DNA of 64,000 bases from Lethocerus indicus (taxonomy: Eukaryota; Arthropoda; Insecta; Hemiptera; Belostomatidae). The number at the start of each line of letters is the position of its first letter. Positions within the stretch are counted from its first letter, which is position 1. Below, piece after piece: positions 11,001 through 24,466 of the stretch. Location: contig JACDQD010000102.1 in NCBI GenBank assembly GCA_019843655.1, positions 5,961,501 to 6,025,500 of the forward strand. The letters are read 5' to 3'. The notes below the pieces were generated by a model. It worked only from the letters and a program-made list of their open reading frames with translations. It was not told the origin of the DNA and did not search any database. Both the position numbers and the translations under genes were made by a program.

Positions 11001-14000
11001 CCGAGAACTTTACTACGGGTTATACCCGTTTGGCCTTGAACGGAATAACAGAAGAAGCACGTGTATTATGCAATAACAACAGTTAGACTTTTAAATATGA
11101 CCCGGACCCCTCCTCGCCTTTTATTTTCCTCCAATTCGCCACCGGGTCCAGTCTAGTTTATCGGATCGCCGAACGCCGATCGGGCAAAATGTGTCGCCTC
11201 CTGTAACTAACTCCCCCTACGCGGGACGGACCTCTTCTATCTCCCACCGGTGCTGCATCTGCCCCCTTTCAAAACTAACCTTACAATTTTTAACTTTACT
11301 CAGACCATCTCTTATTTATGACCACCATTTAATTGAAGCCTAGGTTGTAACAAATTACGTCCCTTCTGTACGTACACGTACAGCTAATTTAAGATGAATG
11401 CGGTCTTTCATATAAAACTCATTAAACATCGGACATCCCGTAATGACATGATTGACGACATAAAGTCCGCAGACGAAAAAGAACGAGAAAATCATTCAGC
11501 GATATAATATACGATAAATGCCGATTGAGTAGGTAAACCGGAAAAAGACTACGCCCACGTTTCTTATTTATACTTATATAATTATAGTAAGGGACATTTT
11601 AAATCCTGTCAATCGTTGCTTCGAGGAATAAAATCATCAATATATCGTTCGGAGACTATATAATGGCTTCCAGTCATATTTATTATCTCTTACTTTCTCT
11701 TTCGGATGTCCTACTTAATATTCTCGGTGCATCTACATTTTACTATAGGCACAGTGGGCCGGGCTATTGTCCTTACAGATTGTTTTTCGCTTTACAAACG
11801 AGGATATAACCTCGCCTTTTTTTAGAGCCCAGACTTGGGCTCTTCTCAGCTAAAATAATCGTAAAACGGGAATACTGCGGTATGATTTCGATACGGAGCA
11901 GACCCCGACACTACCTCGTGAACATATGCATACTTTGCGGCTCTTATCTACTATCGGGGTTGTTGAACGTTGTTGCCAGGATCACCTGCGGAAATCTGTA
12001 ATACTCCAACCGGTAGTATGAACCCCGGACGGATACAAAACTTCGAACGACAGAATGAAAAATGTAAACCTTTTGAAAAGTGAGAACGGGCTGAAGGATT
12101 TGTTTAATATGTTGACCCAATTTTAGTTTCAATTCGTGTTAGGCTAGTACTCTTGCGATTTCCTGTTTGTCCCATCTATTTGGTCTTAGGGTATAACAGT
12201 TTCAACGTCTCGTCACATTGCTTTTGGAGCCATGAAGGATAAAAAAACGGACGAAGTACTAAACTACGGACATATAGGATAAAACCAAACCATCGAGTCG
12301 AGACTGCATTCATTGTGAGAATGATGATGGTATACCAGATAAGAATGTCGGAAAATGTTTAAAACCTGTCAGAGTCATTATAGTTATTTCTTAGATTCGT
12401 TATCTAAAACGCGAAGTCGGTTGACCCGTGTACGAGGTATCTCAAAACACAGGCTTGAACTTCCAATCGAGTTTTGCCGTGTCGCCATTTCTCAATAAGA
12501 ATTATTGTCGCCAAGATTATTGTTACCGCTCCATCCTGTCTTCGTTCCAAATCGGCCGGAAGTTTGAAAAGAAATTAACGACCGAGCACACAGCGCTAAA
12601 AGTAATTCCGTGTCCATCGTAATTAACGGAAAAATACTTGGGCCAAAGCACCCGGATCGTGCCCAAAGGGGGGCTATCGGTATTCGAACGGAACCTATCA
12701 CTAGGTCCCGCCATCGACCCGACCTAAGGAAATATCGCCACCGGTTACAGTCTCGGCCGAGTGGAATAGTAATTCTTTCTAACGCATGTATTTCTTACGT
12801 GTTAAGAGAAAGCAGTGTGCTAACCAATTCGGACAGAGGTAGATTGGCGGCGCTATTCTTCGGTCGGGAAATGGGGGAGGGGTATACACAGGGGGCGGGG
12901 ATCCGCTTACTTCACTTGGTGTCAAAACAAATCGTTCGTTTTGACGGCACTCATATATAAATTCGGATTCCTAACGGTGCGACCTCCTCCAGTACTAGAA
13001 GTGAAAATACGCCGCGGTCTTACGACGGACGGGCCGGGGGGCGCGCCACAGTGTCCATTTTTGAGCGGGAGGCTTCCAAAAGAATTATCCAATCGATAGT
13101 GGGTGTAGGATGGAAACGGCGGAGGAGTATGCCTCCCGGAATCAATAACGGCCTCCCGTTTATTGGGTAGTGGGGCATGCTAGGCCGAGGGGAACTGTGT
13201 AAGTGGGTCCATTGTCGTAGAAAGGGGCCCCCTCCCTCCACCCGGGCCACGGGACCAACCCTTCCCTCCCACGCACACACCAGGAACACACGCGGCCCCG
13301 TACCGAACCCAATTATAGCCAGCGATCGGATTAAGACGGGACTGATGAGGAAGGGTAAATGAGGGGATCGACCACTTTCTGATCTGACTGTATCGGCCAG
13401 CTGGCGTACCCCCGCCCGAGGGGAAATGACGGTCTACAACGGGGGTCCCCGAACTTTATCGGTCAGGGGAATCATAAAAGAGAAACTATTCTCTGTACGG
13501 TCGAGACTACTAGACTTAACGAAAATAAGCACACGTGGCTTCGAGGCAAAGCCGAATACGCGATTTTTAATTTACGGGGGAAATGGAAAAACAAATTGAC
13601 GGTCTGAAATGATCATATTACGGTAGAAATCAACTATTATTGCACCCCTGACAAGGGATCGACAATTTTAATATTTTGACGGGCCATCGTATCTTAGTCT
13701 GTGTTCTGTGATCTACGCCCAAGTACGCCATTTTCTAATTCAAAATTGGACGCTGTCGCTTATCACTGAACATTTCGCTTTCTCAATTGCCTACTGTATT
13801 TGCATTCATTTGGCTAATAAATAAACCACGACTTGTACGTTCCAATAGCGCTTTAATAACAATAGAATTATCGTGAATTTTTAATAACGCAAAGCTAACG
13901 CAGTCCACGAATGGATTATTTTCTCACTTATTATAGAAACCGTAACATTTATAATTACATTTAATAATTAATTAATCGATTACACTTTGGATTGATCATT

Positions 14001-14100
14001 GTTTCAATTTTTATTTGTATTTAAACCGTTTTTTTAAATCACGACACATTGGAAATATCGTGTACCACTGACCATAATTACGTATTACACTAATTAAGGA
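11001..14100. other. noncoding, CpG-rich spacer upstream of jing
   Basis: No coding exon or RNA gene was recognised. CpG is at or above expectation (about 33 in 12001-12600 by hand count). A perfect POU octamer ATTTGCAT is at 13798-13805. Open frames here are short and show no domain. Confidence 0.6.
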
Positions 14101-14822
14101 CTAATCTAAATGCATTCGTAAGAACACTTTATCCCTATGTCAATTAAAAGGGCAGTTATGAGGATCGTGCTGGAGTGATATATGAGACAAGTCCGGTGCC
14201 AACATAGTGCGTCCGCGTAGTGTACATAATCGGGTAAACTAGTGGCGCATTGCTGACGAAAGGGCAACAGGCAGACATAAGAGAGAGAGAGAAATAGAGA
14301 GAGAGAGGGGGGGAGGCGGAGGGACGCGGGACAATGAGGGTTGAGGGCCCTGCCAGGGAGCCACCTGGTCCCTTCCCAATGTTCAACCTCAACTAGATAT
14401 AGAAATACACCACCCACAAACTTGTGCAAACATTTACCCACTGCTCCGTCGGTTCGTCAAATACTCAAATTTCCCAAGTACAAATTATATCAGATTTGTT
14501 CCGAGTCCCGGGGGAGTCGGTCGGCGAGAACGCCGATTTGCATTCGAACGCCGAGACTAAATTACAATCCTGACAGCGACGACTGAACTGAGCCGGAAAG
14601 AACGTGGGCTGTTAAAATAGAATCGAAATAACGGCCTTTTTCAATAGGGAAATATGCTCAAGAAAGCAGACAGACAGAAGACAACAAAAATGATATATGT
14701 AATAAATAATAAGAATATCGAGCAAGTATTCTTATGTAATAATAATTCTAATAATTAAGTAAACATTAAAACTTGGAAATGTAACAATAAATTAAGGGGT
14801 TAAAAACTAGGCTATGTAACCT

Positions 14823-14887
<65 letters not shown>

Positions 14888-15420
14888 GGATTATGGGAAA
14901 AATAAGATCGCGTTTACCACGTGAAGACACATAGTACATGATAAATAGTAAATAAATCAACAAATAGAAGATGGAGTGGACTAACGGAGTTTCATTACAT
15001 GGTATCAATAATAAAACATAAAATCAGAGACAATCTAAAAGGGCCAATACGAAATTCTGTGTGATACGGTTCTACGGGATGGGCGGCTGGAGCGGGTGGC
15101 CCCCGGCCGAGTGGCAGGTAAAGGGAAGACTAACCCAGAAGGAGCCTCATTTGTTGTGAGCAGCTAGCAGCCAGCAGCCTGCCAGCCTGCCCGCAGGCCA
15201 CTAGCCCGATGCCTGGACGGATGCAGAAAATAAAGGCGGCTCCTCCAGGACCGGTTTCCGCCCTACCCTCAATTCGGGACGCGCGGGGGGGGGGCTCTCT
15301 TACACATCCCGGTAAACAAACACCGCAGGAGCCACCGACCGGGAATTTTATAGACGACCGCCGCTTTCTGTAAACAATCAGTCCCACTATCTCCTTATCA
15401 GAAACAGGGGCCCTAGGATA
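14101..15420. other. noncoding; purine tract, octamer, GC-rich patch
   Basis: The segment contains an interrupted GA tract at about 14281-14318, an octamer ATTTGCAT at 14536-14543, an (AT)30 repeat, and a GC-rich patch at about 15.07-15.40 kb with imperfect AGCAGC/CAGCCTGCC repeats. No gene was recognised. Confidence 0.55.
14825..14884. repeat. (AT)30 microsatellite
   Basis: Sixty uninterrupted bases of AT dinucleotide. The self-complementary tract is able to extrude a cruciform. Confidence 0.98.
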
Positions 15421-16392
15421 TTATAATTCAAATGTTCTAGCGGTGCGACCCCGCCTAACCTGACCTGGCAAAAGTTACTGAAGCGTGTTTGTGTATTCCC
15501 GAGGGCTGGCTAACAATAGGCGGACTGCACAACGGCTCAGCGGGAAACAAAATACTCTATAGCAAATTACAAAACCTTGTAAAAGGTAACTCGGCATCCA
15601 TCATTAAAAATGCGATGCGGTGGAACTAATAATGGTGACAGTTTCAACTTCAGAATCTGTTGCTATAATCCAGAAAAGTTTCAATAACTAATACGAATCT
15701 AAAAATGAAAGGAAAAAATGAAACTGTAAAAAATTTGAATAAATTATTAAAAGCACTTATTGTAAATAAGTATTGCGTATTGCATTTAATATTTTATATT
15801 ATAATTAACTTGAAAATGCTCATTATCACGGCGAAAATAAAGGGCGTCCATATATTAACTCGTTTTCGAATACTAATTTTCATGAATTCCAACAACGGTA
15901 CTTGAAAATAATTTCGGTTCGAAGGAAATGTAACGAGGTAGATTATTTCGTATATTGATGAATACGTTTGTTACATATACAAATATTCCATATATTTTAA
16001 TTAAAAACTAAAACATAAAGAAAAAATAGTGTTTCCCCTATTAGGTATTAATGTTAAAAAATATAATCTTTTAATGATTTTATTGCTCCCATATCTGTAA
16101 GGAGGGAGGCCACTTATTTTTTTCCGAGTATTTTAGAAAATAAATTGGAAGCGGAAAGGTGCGGATCCGAGGCATATGCCTTTAGGCCAGGTGCTTCCGC
16201 TACATTGATTGGTGGGGCCAATTTTCGAATTCTGGCTGAAATTGTAACACCGGAAAGGGCGCCGGTGCCACATTACGCCGTTAATTGACCGGACACGGAA
16301 ATACTTTTAGGACCGAAAGAGTTGAATCCTTCTGACGCCAGTCTATTTTTATCACGAAATCGCTACCCCGCGAGTAAAGATGAAAAACAAGT
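15421..16392. other. noncoding, nothing recognised
   Basis: An AT-rich stretch with a short GC-richer patch near 16.15-16.29 kb. No gene, repeat or RNA was recognised. Confidence 0.55.
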
Positions 16393-16560
16393 CCTTTTTT
16401 TGTATTCTATTACATCGTCAATCTGTTTTAGACGGACGGGCAGGAAGAGGTGGTTATCTCGAATTAACAATCGTCCCGGCCGGAGAGTCCTCCACAACTC
16501 CGGACGTGACGTCACGTCTATGAGCGGGACCGACGGAACGATGAAAGTGACAAACATCTG
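16393..16560 (+). repeat. diverged direct duplication, copy A (with TGACGTCA)
   Basis: The copy begins CCTTTTTTTGTA, continues through ATCTGTTTTAGA, GGTTATCTCGAATTAA and TCGTCCCG, and reaches GGACGTGACGTCAC; the CRE palindrome is at 16507-16514. The same ordered blocks recur in copy B. The pyrimidine tract ending in TTTTAG looks like a 3' splice acceptor, but every frame after it closes within about 45 codons. No tandem contiguity or terminal repeats are seen. Confidence 0.7.
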
Positions 16561-17080
16561 ACTCGCCGAAACGTCCGAGAGTTTCTCGAACCGGGAGAAA
16601 CGGCGGAAATACACTGGAACAGATCTGGATTCAAGATTAACCTACGGTGTTATGAATGTGAATTCTTCGAGTGCGAACTACCATCCGCAGACCATGCTGA
16701 AGGCACACCTGCAGCCAGCTGATTTGAGAGATCCCTATTCAAAAGTTCCTTGGCAGAATTTCTCAATCGATCAAGGGACACGTCTTATACTCTACAAGCC
16801 ACGAATAGTAGGGCGCATAGTTCCACGAGGGTTCTTACCTTCCGGGGCAAGTGTGGAAGTGGGCCACCACTAAGAAACCGTCCACAACATACTTCCATTG
16901 TTAGGTGAGCATACTTATTTGATGACAGACAGTTAAACTTACGACCGGGTAGAGAGAAACACGCCATAGTTAACATCCTGCCCTAATATAATCAATTAAT
17001 CGGAGCTGTATTATTTCACGCAAAATTGTTCCTGTCAGCGGTAATTCGTTTCTTTTGATAAAAAATCTCATATTTCTTTT

Positions 17081-17232
17081 CCTTTTTTTGTACAACTTCC
17101 ATCTGTTTCAGAGAGACAACAGGATGGAGCGGTTACCCCCAATTAAGAATTGTCCCGCGTAGAATCTCGCCGGCGGACGTGACGTCACTTCTTCAGGCAG
17201 TGTGCCCTGACTGGAAGGAGGCTGAAAGGATA
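17081..17232 (+). repeat. diverged direct duplication, copy B (with TGACGTCA)
   Basis: The partner of copy A lies 688 bp further on in the same orientation. It reads CCTTTTTTTGTA, ATCTGTTTCAGA, GGTTACCCCCAATTAA, TTGTCCCG, then GGACGTGACGTCAC, with the palindrome at 17180-17187. One frame after the putative TTTCAG stays open for roughly 45 codons and shares GGY.xL.IVP and DVTS.L with the matching frame of copy A, which has a stop. It is either an old regulatory duplication or a decayed exon or element pair. Confidence 0.7.
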
Positions 17233-17705
17233 GAAAGTTCCTGCGCAGATGTTACCCACGAAAATTAGATTAATATCGTAATTTCACCTAATTACGCGTT
17301 GCAGTTATTATTTCAATATCTCCATAGGGACTCTACGAAAAATGTACAACAAAGAAAGATGGACTTACTTATTCTGGCCAATATTAAATTAATTGACACG
17401 TATCGAGTAAATTGAACTGTTATTATTATTTCGTAATTTAAGAATATTTTTCTTCCAGAGTAAATTTTATTTTCCCGTAAAGTTTCAGTGCGATAACTAA
17501 CAGTCGGCCTCTAAGAAGCGAAACCACAGTTTGGCTAATTCAATTCGTTTTCCGCCGATGCCAACTCGGGAGTAATAATAAATAAAACGTCCCACCCCCA
17601 CCACCCCGACTGCCACCTCAGTGTAGGCTGGGAAGTGAAACGGGTTTCGCGAGATGCCAACAGACGCAGAGAGGCAAACAGACTGGCGGCTGTCGACAAT
17701 AATGC

Positions 17706-17793
17706 CAAGGTAATGGGAGAGAGAAAGAGAGAGAGAGAGAAACGAGAGGGAAGGCGGGTGCGAGAGAGAAGGAGAACGGGCCCGAGAGAGGAA
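17706..17793 (+). repeat. interrupted GA-rich purine tract
   Basis: Repeated GAGAG motifs with few pyrimidines. These are potential GAGA-factor sites in an insect. Confidence 0.8.
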
Positions 17794-17815
17794 CCGACAC
17801 GGAGCCCCTTTGGGA

Positions 17816-17824
17816 TAGGTCAGT
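17816..17824 (+). promoter_or_regulatory. TAGGTCAGT element 1
   Basis: Nuclear-receptor-type half-site with the 5' T favoured by ROR/HR3 and Rev-erb/E75. Flanked by CTTTGGGA on the left and TCCACAAGC on the right, nearly identical to element 4. Confidence 0.45.
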
Positions 17825-17936
17825 TCCACAAGCGGCACCACCGCCGCCTCTCCTCCTACCAGGCCCAACACCGACGTCTCTCCGCTCTACGTGTGTCTGT
17901 GTCAACAACCTTTCAACGACCCGAAGAGCCGGAGTC

Positions 17937-18062
17937 AGGAGGGAGGAGTGAGGAGGAGGAGGGAGGAGGGAGGAGGGAGGAGGGAGGAGGGAGGAGGGAG
18001 GAGGGAGGAGGAGGAGGAGGGGGAGGAGGAGGAGGGAGGAGTGAGCAGGGAGGAGGGAGGAG
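17937..18062 (+). repeat. GGA/GGGAGGA purine repeat
   Basis: About 125 bp of almost pure purine built from GGGAGGA units, with G-quadruplex and triplex potential. It opens long spurious frames on both strands (poly-Gly/Glu/Arg one way, poly-Pro/Ser the other). Confidence 0.95.
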
Positions 18063-18773
18063 CCGTCCCATCATTATTCTACAACTCCTGGTTCTCGGTT
18101 GGGTTGCCCCCGCGGGGCGGCCGCTCTCGAGAAATAACCCCGGTAAGCACTGCGCTAAACAACTACGCACGACACAACTACAGAGGACGCCGTGGGATCT
18201 CCACTGCCCCGGGCTCTCAGACTGGAGATGTTTGGAGCCCAAATACACTTGTACATTGAAAAAGCTTCACGTCTACCGCCACATAAATAAAAGACTTCCG
18301 AGTGTATTTTTACACACCCTGAATTTCGATAATTAATTAATAATTACGTTAAGTTAGCTGTCATTGAGTATATTATCAGAACTTTCCATCTGAATCTCCG
18401 AAACGGCTATTTTGTCTTGTAGAGTAACAGTGCTAACAGATTTTGCAGATGTCGACGACTAGTATGACACATTCCAATAATGGGAAGCATAAACTGATCT
18501 GGAAAGGAATGGATGAATGGTGAAAGGATGGATGTCAGAAGTTACCAAAACTGTGGGTAATGAAATGTTTTAATAATTAAATAAAATTATACCGGCAAAA
18601 TATATATCTAGCGATGATGTAATGGGAAATTCTCTATAGTTCTAACAAAATGATGTCGAGTACAATAGAAATTACGTTTCCCTTATCTCTTTGCCATGAA
18701 CTAAGCAGTCGATTGGAACAGTAACGCTCCAAAATCTGGAATAATTATTCGCGCTAGGAATAATAGCGTAGGG

Positions 18774-18782
18774 TAGGTCAGT
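18774..18782 (+). promoter_or_regulatory. TAGGTCAGT element 2
   Basis: Exact 9-mer preceded by TAGGG. Same orientation as element 1. Confidence 0.4.
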
Positions 18783-19878
18783 GCGAGAAGCACCATCAGG
18801 CCATTAGCCTCGACCTCCAATTCGAGCTTTGTGTAAACAACCTTTCCAGTACGACCCAAATTACTGCCGTCAGCAATTCTTGCCGGTAATTTCTTTTCAT
18901 CAGATTCAGATTAACACTTCAGATATTGCTACACTCCACCCGTCTAAAGCGAGTACAAAAAATATACGCGCCAGCCAAAGGTTACGATCGCTATCGAAGG
19001 GGAGTGGGCAAGACTTATGGGCAATATATTTCAACTAATATCCCCAGACTAGATCCAATCACAAGCAACGAAACGTGCTTTAGTTACGAACTAAATAAAA
19101 TAAACAAAGACAAATACAATTTTAAAAATTTCCGAAAACAGGGTCCTTCATTATCGCACTCATTATGCGCTCGACGAATGCATTCAAGCACTTGAATATT
19201 CTACTCCAGTTCAGTTACTAGACTACTGGGTAATTAGTTTCCTAGAAGGGAGTTCCTGCGGAATAATATGATTATGTCACAGTCTTACAAATTATTAATC
19301 CAAGAAAACAGAGCAGTTGTTAAGACTTTTCACTTTACTAACTTCTGGCCTTAAATAAAAGAATACACAACTCATTTGGAGAAAGAATTATGAAATTTTC
19401 TCTCCGAATATGCAGTAGATGATTCGGAAAAGGCGCGGTACCCCCGGAAGGACTTTCTATAATTGTGGAGGTCGACTTGTTCTGTACAAATAGCAATTAG
19501 ATGTTATTGTTTGGGTTGGACTTACTTTGAGACCTGTTAAAGTCGTCCACACGCTCTAAATGCGGCCGAAAAATTCAGCAGATAACGCGACCGTAGTAGG
19601 CCAGAGGCGATCGATGTATATTCACGGATCACATATTTCCCACTGGCGTGACTTTCCGACGTACTGGTCTAAAAAATAATTCAACTTCCGGTCTACCAAT
19701 GATAAGGTTTATCAGAAATTCCAGTGGGGGGAGTGTGGGAATGACACAAGAGCAGAGGCACACGCACACGAGGCAGAAAGGGGGCCTTTCATTCTTTTTA
19801 GGGTCGCGCCGAAAGGCTGTTCGGTGGACGCGATTTTTCTTATGGAGGTCGAGGCTAATGGCCTGCCATGCGTCTACC

Positions 19879-19887
19879 ACTGACCTA
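19879..19887 (-). promoter_or_regulatory. TAGGTCAGT element 3
   Basis: Exact 9-mer on the minus strand within GTGGTAGGTCAGTGGTAG. The only copy in the cluster in this orientation. Confidence 0.4.
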
Positions 19888-21190
19888 CCACAATACTCGC
19901 CCGTTACTAGCCACGAAAAAAAGCCACGCTCAACATTTGGAAAATATTCTTCTGTCGTTCACACGGCCGCTCAGCGAGGTCGCCGTGCCATTTGCCGTGA
20001 CAGTTGAGTAACTGAAACTGAGAGAAATCTTCACATTCAGCATTCACCGATCATACTACTAAGAACAGGATTTTTTTATTAATAAAATTAACAGGGGCCC
20101 ACGTATTAATTATTTACAAAAGAAAAGATAACGCAGCATAGAGTCATCCAAAATGAAGCATTTAATTTTGAAAGCATGTCAAAACCCTTCGATAATTTAC
20201 AAACGGCTGAAATAAACAATTGATTGACGAGGTATTCCACGCCGAAGGTATGAATTTAAAATTGGCCACTCGTTAATAGGTTTCAGACTATATAATCCGC
20301 AGTACATCTGTCACTCTAGAGAGTAATAAACTGATTGGATTTGTATCTGAATTGTGTCGTTCACAGAACCCCACTATTGGGGTTAATATTAGCGGAGACC
20401 CAATCATTAGCTCCCCATTAAGCCAATTCACGGAACTGGCAGAAGTTAGTACAGTTCATTAAATACACAATTATTTAATCCGGAAGCAGTGCCCGCAGAT
20501 TTAGCACATCGCTAGAGTCCTACCCCCATTCACTTACTATCATTTACAGAGATAGTCGACAACCCATTTACAGCTTTAACAACAATTTAGTTACATATTC
20601 GAGGCCTTACGGAAAATTCATTAATACGAATTAACAAAATTCTTTCTTATAAACAGTGTCATTTTTAAACTGTAAACATTAGTTTCGTAGTAACATCTGA
20701 CAATTTATACACAGTGGACTTACCTCAGTACCTTCAGAAGGAAATGATACTGATGATGGGGTGAAACTGAAAACGATCAAGCTCAGGACCAAATATGTCC
20801 TGAGAGTAGGCAGAAATGGCACGAGAAATGGCTTTAAATATCTACATGCTTGAATAGTGGAATTAAAAAATGGAACCAAATTAAAACCGGAATCTGTTCG
20901 ATGATTCAGATTTTTTGTCCAGTCTGTTTTCGTTCACAATTCAAGGGAATTGCCAATTGAAGAACAAAGTGGGTCCAAACCCAGGTATTGAAAATACTTA
21001 AACCCTGGGCCTGGAAAAAAATTTATACCATGTGTGCATACTGTATCGCGAAAGCCTTTTGAATTCGAGTCTAATAGACAAAGAACGATTCTCGATGTGG
21101 AAATAGGCGGGTCTGCGGTTTATCGTCAAATGAGTGTGGGGACGAAATGAGTTATACGATTGAAGTAATTCCCCGCCAGTATTGCAACGT

Positions 21191-21529
<339 letters not shown>

Positions 21530-21752
21530 CCGACCCCCATTCACGAGAGGCGGAGAGCGTTCTGTCAATAACCTGCTAGTAGGGGCCCTGGGCCACTGGA
21601 GCAGGGGGGATTGACGCAGATTTGAATGGGATTTTTTGGCTAACGGTCGGGCGTGCTAAAAATATAACAACCTCGCTATTCGCGGATGTAAACCGTTTTG
21701 GTTGACCACCGATTTGAAGCCACAGATATTCTGTTAAAACCCGAAGTGGCGA

Positions 21753-21773
21753 ATCCACTTTTGAAAAGTGGAT
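21753..21773. repeat. perfect inverted repeat, ATCCACTTTT arms
   Basis: Ten-base arms ATCCACTTTT / AAAAGTGGAT around a single G. A further half copy (CACTTTTCAAG) follows immediately. Confidence 0.8.
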
Positions 21774-22342
21774 ATCACTTTTCAAGCGAGAATATTCGTA
21801 AAATATTGAAGTATATCCTCACGATTCCTATGTACTGGAATTAAAAAAATAAGGCCATATTTTTCGATGAAAACGGCTTTTGCAACTGATATCACAAACA
21901 AACTAGATAAACATCAATTGGGGATATTCAATAAAAGTGAACTGAGATATAGAACACTACAATTGAAGGTGTTCTGATACAGCTCATACATATTGAATGT
22001 ATCCTTTTCAATAATCGAGGTTCGAGAAAATTCTTTCGGTAAGTATGACGACATCGAGAAGGCCAATCCCACCCGGGACTTAGCAACAGTCGAGGTTAAT
22101 ATATAAACAGTAAGGAGATTTGCGAGCGAAGTTTGCTTTGGGCAAGCGATCCGATAGATAATTCGAGTGGGGTTCAAGAAAATACTGCCGCCCGCCGTTG
22201 GGTAAGGCCGGCGTTATTTTTTGCACGGTTCAGAAAATGTAGTCCAAGGCGAGACCAGAGGTGGATAGAGTTAGGAAATATCTCGGGTCTGACCGTCGCA
22301 CAACTTTCTTGACACCGATTTGCAGAGGCGGCCACTTTGGCA

Positions 22343-22351
22343 TAGGTCAGT
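22343..22351 (+). promoter_or_regulatory. TAGGTCAGT element 4
   Basis: Exact 9-mer with flanks CTTTGGCA and TCCACCAGC. Shares at least 22 of 24 positions with element 1. Confidence 0.45.
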
Positions 22352-23151
22352 TCCACCAGCCTCCGACCAACAGCCGGTCGGTCCCATTCACCCGCCGTCA
22401 CCCACCGCCCACTTATTTCCCGCCTCCCGCAATACGGTTAATCGAAAACTATCGGGAACGCCGGCCACAGACAGACGCTTACATCTTCCGTGAGTGTAAT
22501 CCTAGACGAGCGTAACCAGCTTAACCCCCGAAAGAAGCCCGACAAAGGTAGAAGTCGGACCGATGCTGTTCGGAACGGCAGCACTCGCCCACGCGATCCT
22601 TCCGACTGTCTTGGGTCGCACAAATAAATCTGTTATGTTTCCTTATTAGTCTACAACCTGTCATTCAGTAAGAGATAAGCTTATCATCAATTCATCCGAG
22701 TTCGCGTATAACACTTCGGTCAAAAATACGAATGAAAACACGAAAAATAATGTTTCCAGACCTAAAAAAATAATATGAAATAAAGAGCGCAAAATAACAA
22801 TTTCCGTGTACGATCAAATTGTGGTTAGTAACCACAATCCCGCGCTTAAAAGGACGAGATGTAAAAGTAAAGGATGGTCCGAGTGCAGAGACATTGGCGG
22901 TTCTTGTTAATTTCGTTCGGGCAGAGAGGTAGATGAAATAGAGAAAAAGAAATCGAAGCTTAGCGCTGCCGGCGAACGTCCGTTATCTCATGAATAAAGT
23001 GAACGCGCTTTTTCAATCCCTGCGCCTGTCTTAATTGCACGGACAAAAACGAAAGGAAAATACGTGGGGGGGGGGAGCAAAAAACGACGATTCACTTACG
23101 AAAAGTACAATAGGCCAATTAGTGCCAAGCTAAACTATTAATGGTTTAGGT

Positions 23152-23160
23152 TAGGTCAGT
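23152..23160 (+). promoter_or_regulatory. TAGGTCAGT element 5
   Basis: Exact 9-mer preceded by TTTAGGT, giving overlapping TTAGGTTAGGTCA. Confidence 0.4.
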
Positions 23161-24457
23161 TGTGCGAACATCGCGGCCCGCCGACCGGCCACCCCACGAA
23201 CAAAGGCGCGTTACCGCACGTGTCAACGACCCCGCACTTCCAACGACGCCCCAACTATCTCCAACAAAGGCCGAATATATATTCTCGCCGATTTTATTCC
23301 ACCTCTTACACGATAGAACTGGGTCTAAACACAGTAATTTGGATAACTTGAAAAATAGGAGGGATTTGCGTTTACCCGATCTTGGCCATTCATCATGAAG
23401 TAAATTGGACATATGGTATGTGAAAAAAATAAAAATGTGTTTTATATATATACTCTTTAAAAGGCTGAGACGTCTGTGGGGCGATATATTTAAATTCACA
23501 AATATTCGCTGAATCTTAAACAGACATTTCATTCATTTATTCATTCTTTCATTTGCTTCTTCATTCTGGTCGGCATTTGTGAGCGTTCTGCTCTCAATAT
23601 TGGCTGCTGCGACTGACTCGTCAACCTCTCAATCAGAACTGAATCATCGGCCCATTCCCGCCGTCAGCTTCCTCTCTCGAATCACGTAGAGGTAGAGGGT
23701 CATCCGACACCGGAGGGAACCTCGCAGAGGAAAAGCACCCTCGTGTTTTAAACAGACACAAAAATAATTGTGAAAATTAATAAAGTCCCTCGCAGTTTCC
23801 AGGTTTTTTTAAATTCATATTTTATAACTCTTACATTCTTTCGCCGCAATTTTATTCGATGAAAAAATCTGAGTACATCTTGTTTCGAAATCCGATTGCG
23901 AACTGCTTTATTCTAAAACGTACACAGGGAAGGTTAACGGGCGTCCGTTGTTGCAAGAAAAAGATTCGTGCAGATCCAATCACGATTGAATAACGTACGT
24001 GGGTTAAAAAATATAAATCTTTGCGCTATAAAGAAGCCTGGATGTGGGGACCCACTCAGAGTGGGGACTTGAGCGTCTCAAATTCGGAGGGCGGTGGGGA
24101 AAGCTCTTAAAAAACTTTAAGGCAGTCCCGAACTAGAGGCGAGAACAGATTTTTACGGGGCGTTCTGCGGAAGACGGAGGTAAAAAAAATAGGCGCTTTT
24201 CGAGAGTTTACATCTGCCCTCGGGTGGCCCACTTTAACTGTCCCCCAGGCAGTGTTAACCGATAGCTAATAGCGACCTCTCGCCCAGGGCCCGGGTCTGT
24301 TCTGCTAGCTCCATTTCACGTTATCCGGCGGCAGCGATCTCCAATTCTCTCTTGACTGGCAACTATCAAAGGCAAACTGTTGGCCGTTCTGATCGTACGA
24401 TCGCCACTCCCCCGACTTGGCCAATTGTTTGATACCAGAAGAATAAATCTCGTGGGG

Positions 24458-24466
24458 TAGGTCAGT
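24458..24466 (+). promoter_or_regulatory. TAGGTCAGT element 6
   Basis: Exact 9-mer preceded by GTGGGG and followed by TCTGCAG. Last of the cluster. Confidence 0.4.

Larger units (their letters stand above)
18340..21190. other. noncoding, nothing recognised beyond TAGGTCAGT elements
   Basis: Mixed AT-rich and CpG-containing sequence. Open frames up to about 120 codons show no recognisable domain. Confidence 0.55.

Noticed and set aside
17635..18336. 233-codon plus-strand frame and overlapping frames both ways
   Set aside because: Generated by the GGA repeat and GA tract; no conserved domain.
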